DNA of 20,956 nt from an uncultured Akkermansia sp. (GTDB lineage: Bacteria > Verrucomicrobiota > Verrucomicrobiia > Verrucomicrobiales > Akkermansiaceae), in NCBI GenBank assembly GCA_904501915.1, contig CAJGCV010000030.1, positions 1-20,956 of the forward strand, given 5' to 3'. The position numbers and the translations under genes are program-made. Numbering within the stretch: the first letter of the stretch is position 1; every line of letters starts with the position of its first letter. Below the pieces are notes generated by a model. The model did no database searches, was not told where the DNA came from, and saw only the letters and a program-made list of their open reading frames with translations. Positions 20,908 through 20,956 of this stretch are shown piece after piece.

Positions 20908-20956
20908 ATGAAAACTGATCCAAATAGCCCGGGCAAGAAAGGCCAGATTGCCAAGC
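20908..20956 (+). CDS. Start of a further gene, cut by the window end
   Basis: An ATG at 20908 opens a frame that stays open to the last base and reads MKTDPNSPGKKGQIAK. It diverges from the protease gene across a 183-bp intergenic region. Sixteen residues are too few to name a family. A basic start followed by GQIAK could lead into a helix-turn-helix (for example a LacI-type regulator), which would fit the operator-like repeats beside it, but this is speculation. Confidence 0.4.
   Translation, partial: MKTDPNSPGKKGQIAK

Overview
The window looks like a chromosomal segment of a Verrucomicrobiota bacterium, most likely a gut lineage close to Akkermansia. This rests on a PEP-CTERM tail of the VPEP-plus-RRRR type, an IdeS-like secreted cysteine protease, a eukaryote-type UDP-glucose pyrophosphorylase, a DUF4492-cydA-cydB cluster, fairly high GC, and a near absence of Shine-Dalgarno sequences. 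The assignment is an inference from gene content, not a database match. No rRNA, tRNA, CRISPR array, transposase or phage gene was found.

Layout. (1) 1-3151, plus strand: the tail of an upstream gene, a bactofilin-like protein with an N-terminal zinc ribbon, and a shortened UvrA-like ATPase. (2) 3148-5662: two divergent ankyrin-repeat genes whose products carry export signals. The larger one is AT-richer than its surroundings, has a lysine-rich tandem repeat and an internal duplication. (3) 5663-6081: a gene-free stretch packed with short perfect hairpins, then a strong promoter. (4) 6082-7404: UDP-glucose pyrophosphorylase, separated by a bidirectional terminator from (5) a minus-strand set, 7460-9367: class V aminotransferase, YbgC-like thioesterase and a small membrane protein. 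(6) 9495-12540, plus strand: an exported SurA/PpiC-like peptidyl-prolyl isomerase and aspartyl-tRNA synthetase, each with its own promoter and terminator. (7) 12652-16554, minus strand: HIT protein, GH31 alpha-glucosidase and a soluble histidine kinase, with the last two overlapping by ATGA. (8) 16882-19775, plus strand: DUF4492 small membrane protein, cydA and cydB, a cytochrome bd quinol oxidase operon. (9) 19846-20724, minus strand: the IdeS/Mac-like cysteine protease with signal peptide and PEP-CTERM anchor, with an operator-like repeat cluster between it and the start of a further plus-strand gene that runs off the window.

Functionally the window mixes housekeeping (aspS, ugp, cyd, periplasmic folding) with surface and interaction functions (ankyrin proteins, IdeS-like protease). 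The most notable signals are the IdeS-like PEP-CTERM protease; a recurring promoter layout in which a good -35/-10 pair ends only 6-13 nt before the ATG, implying leaderless or almost leaderless mRNAs; the array of hairpins at 5716-5926; the UvrA paralogue lacking the insertion domain; and the coupling of a cytosolic glycosidase to an orphan sensor kinase.
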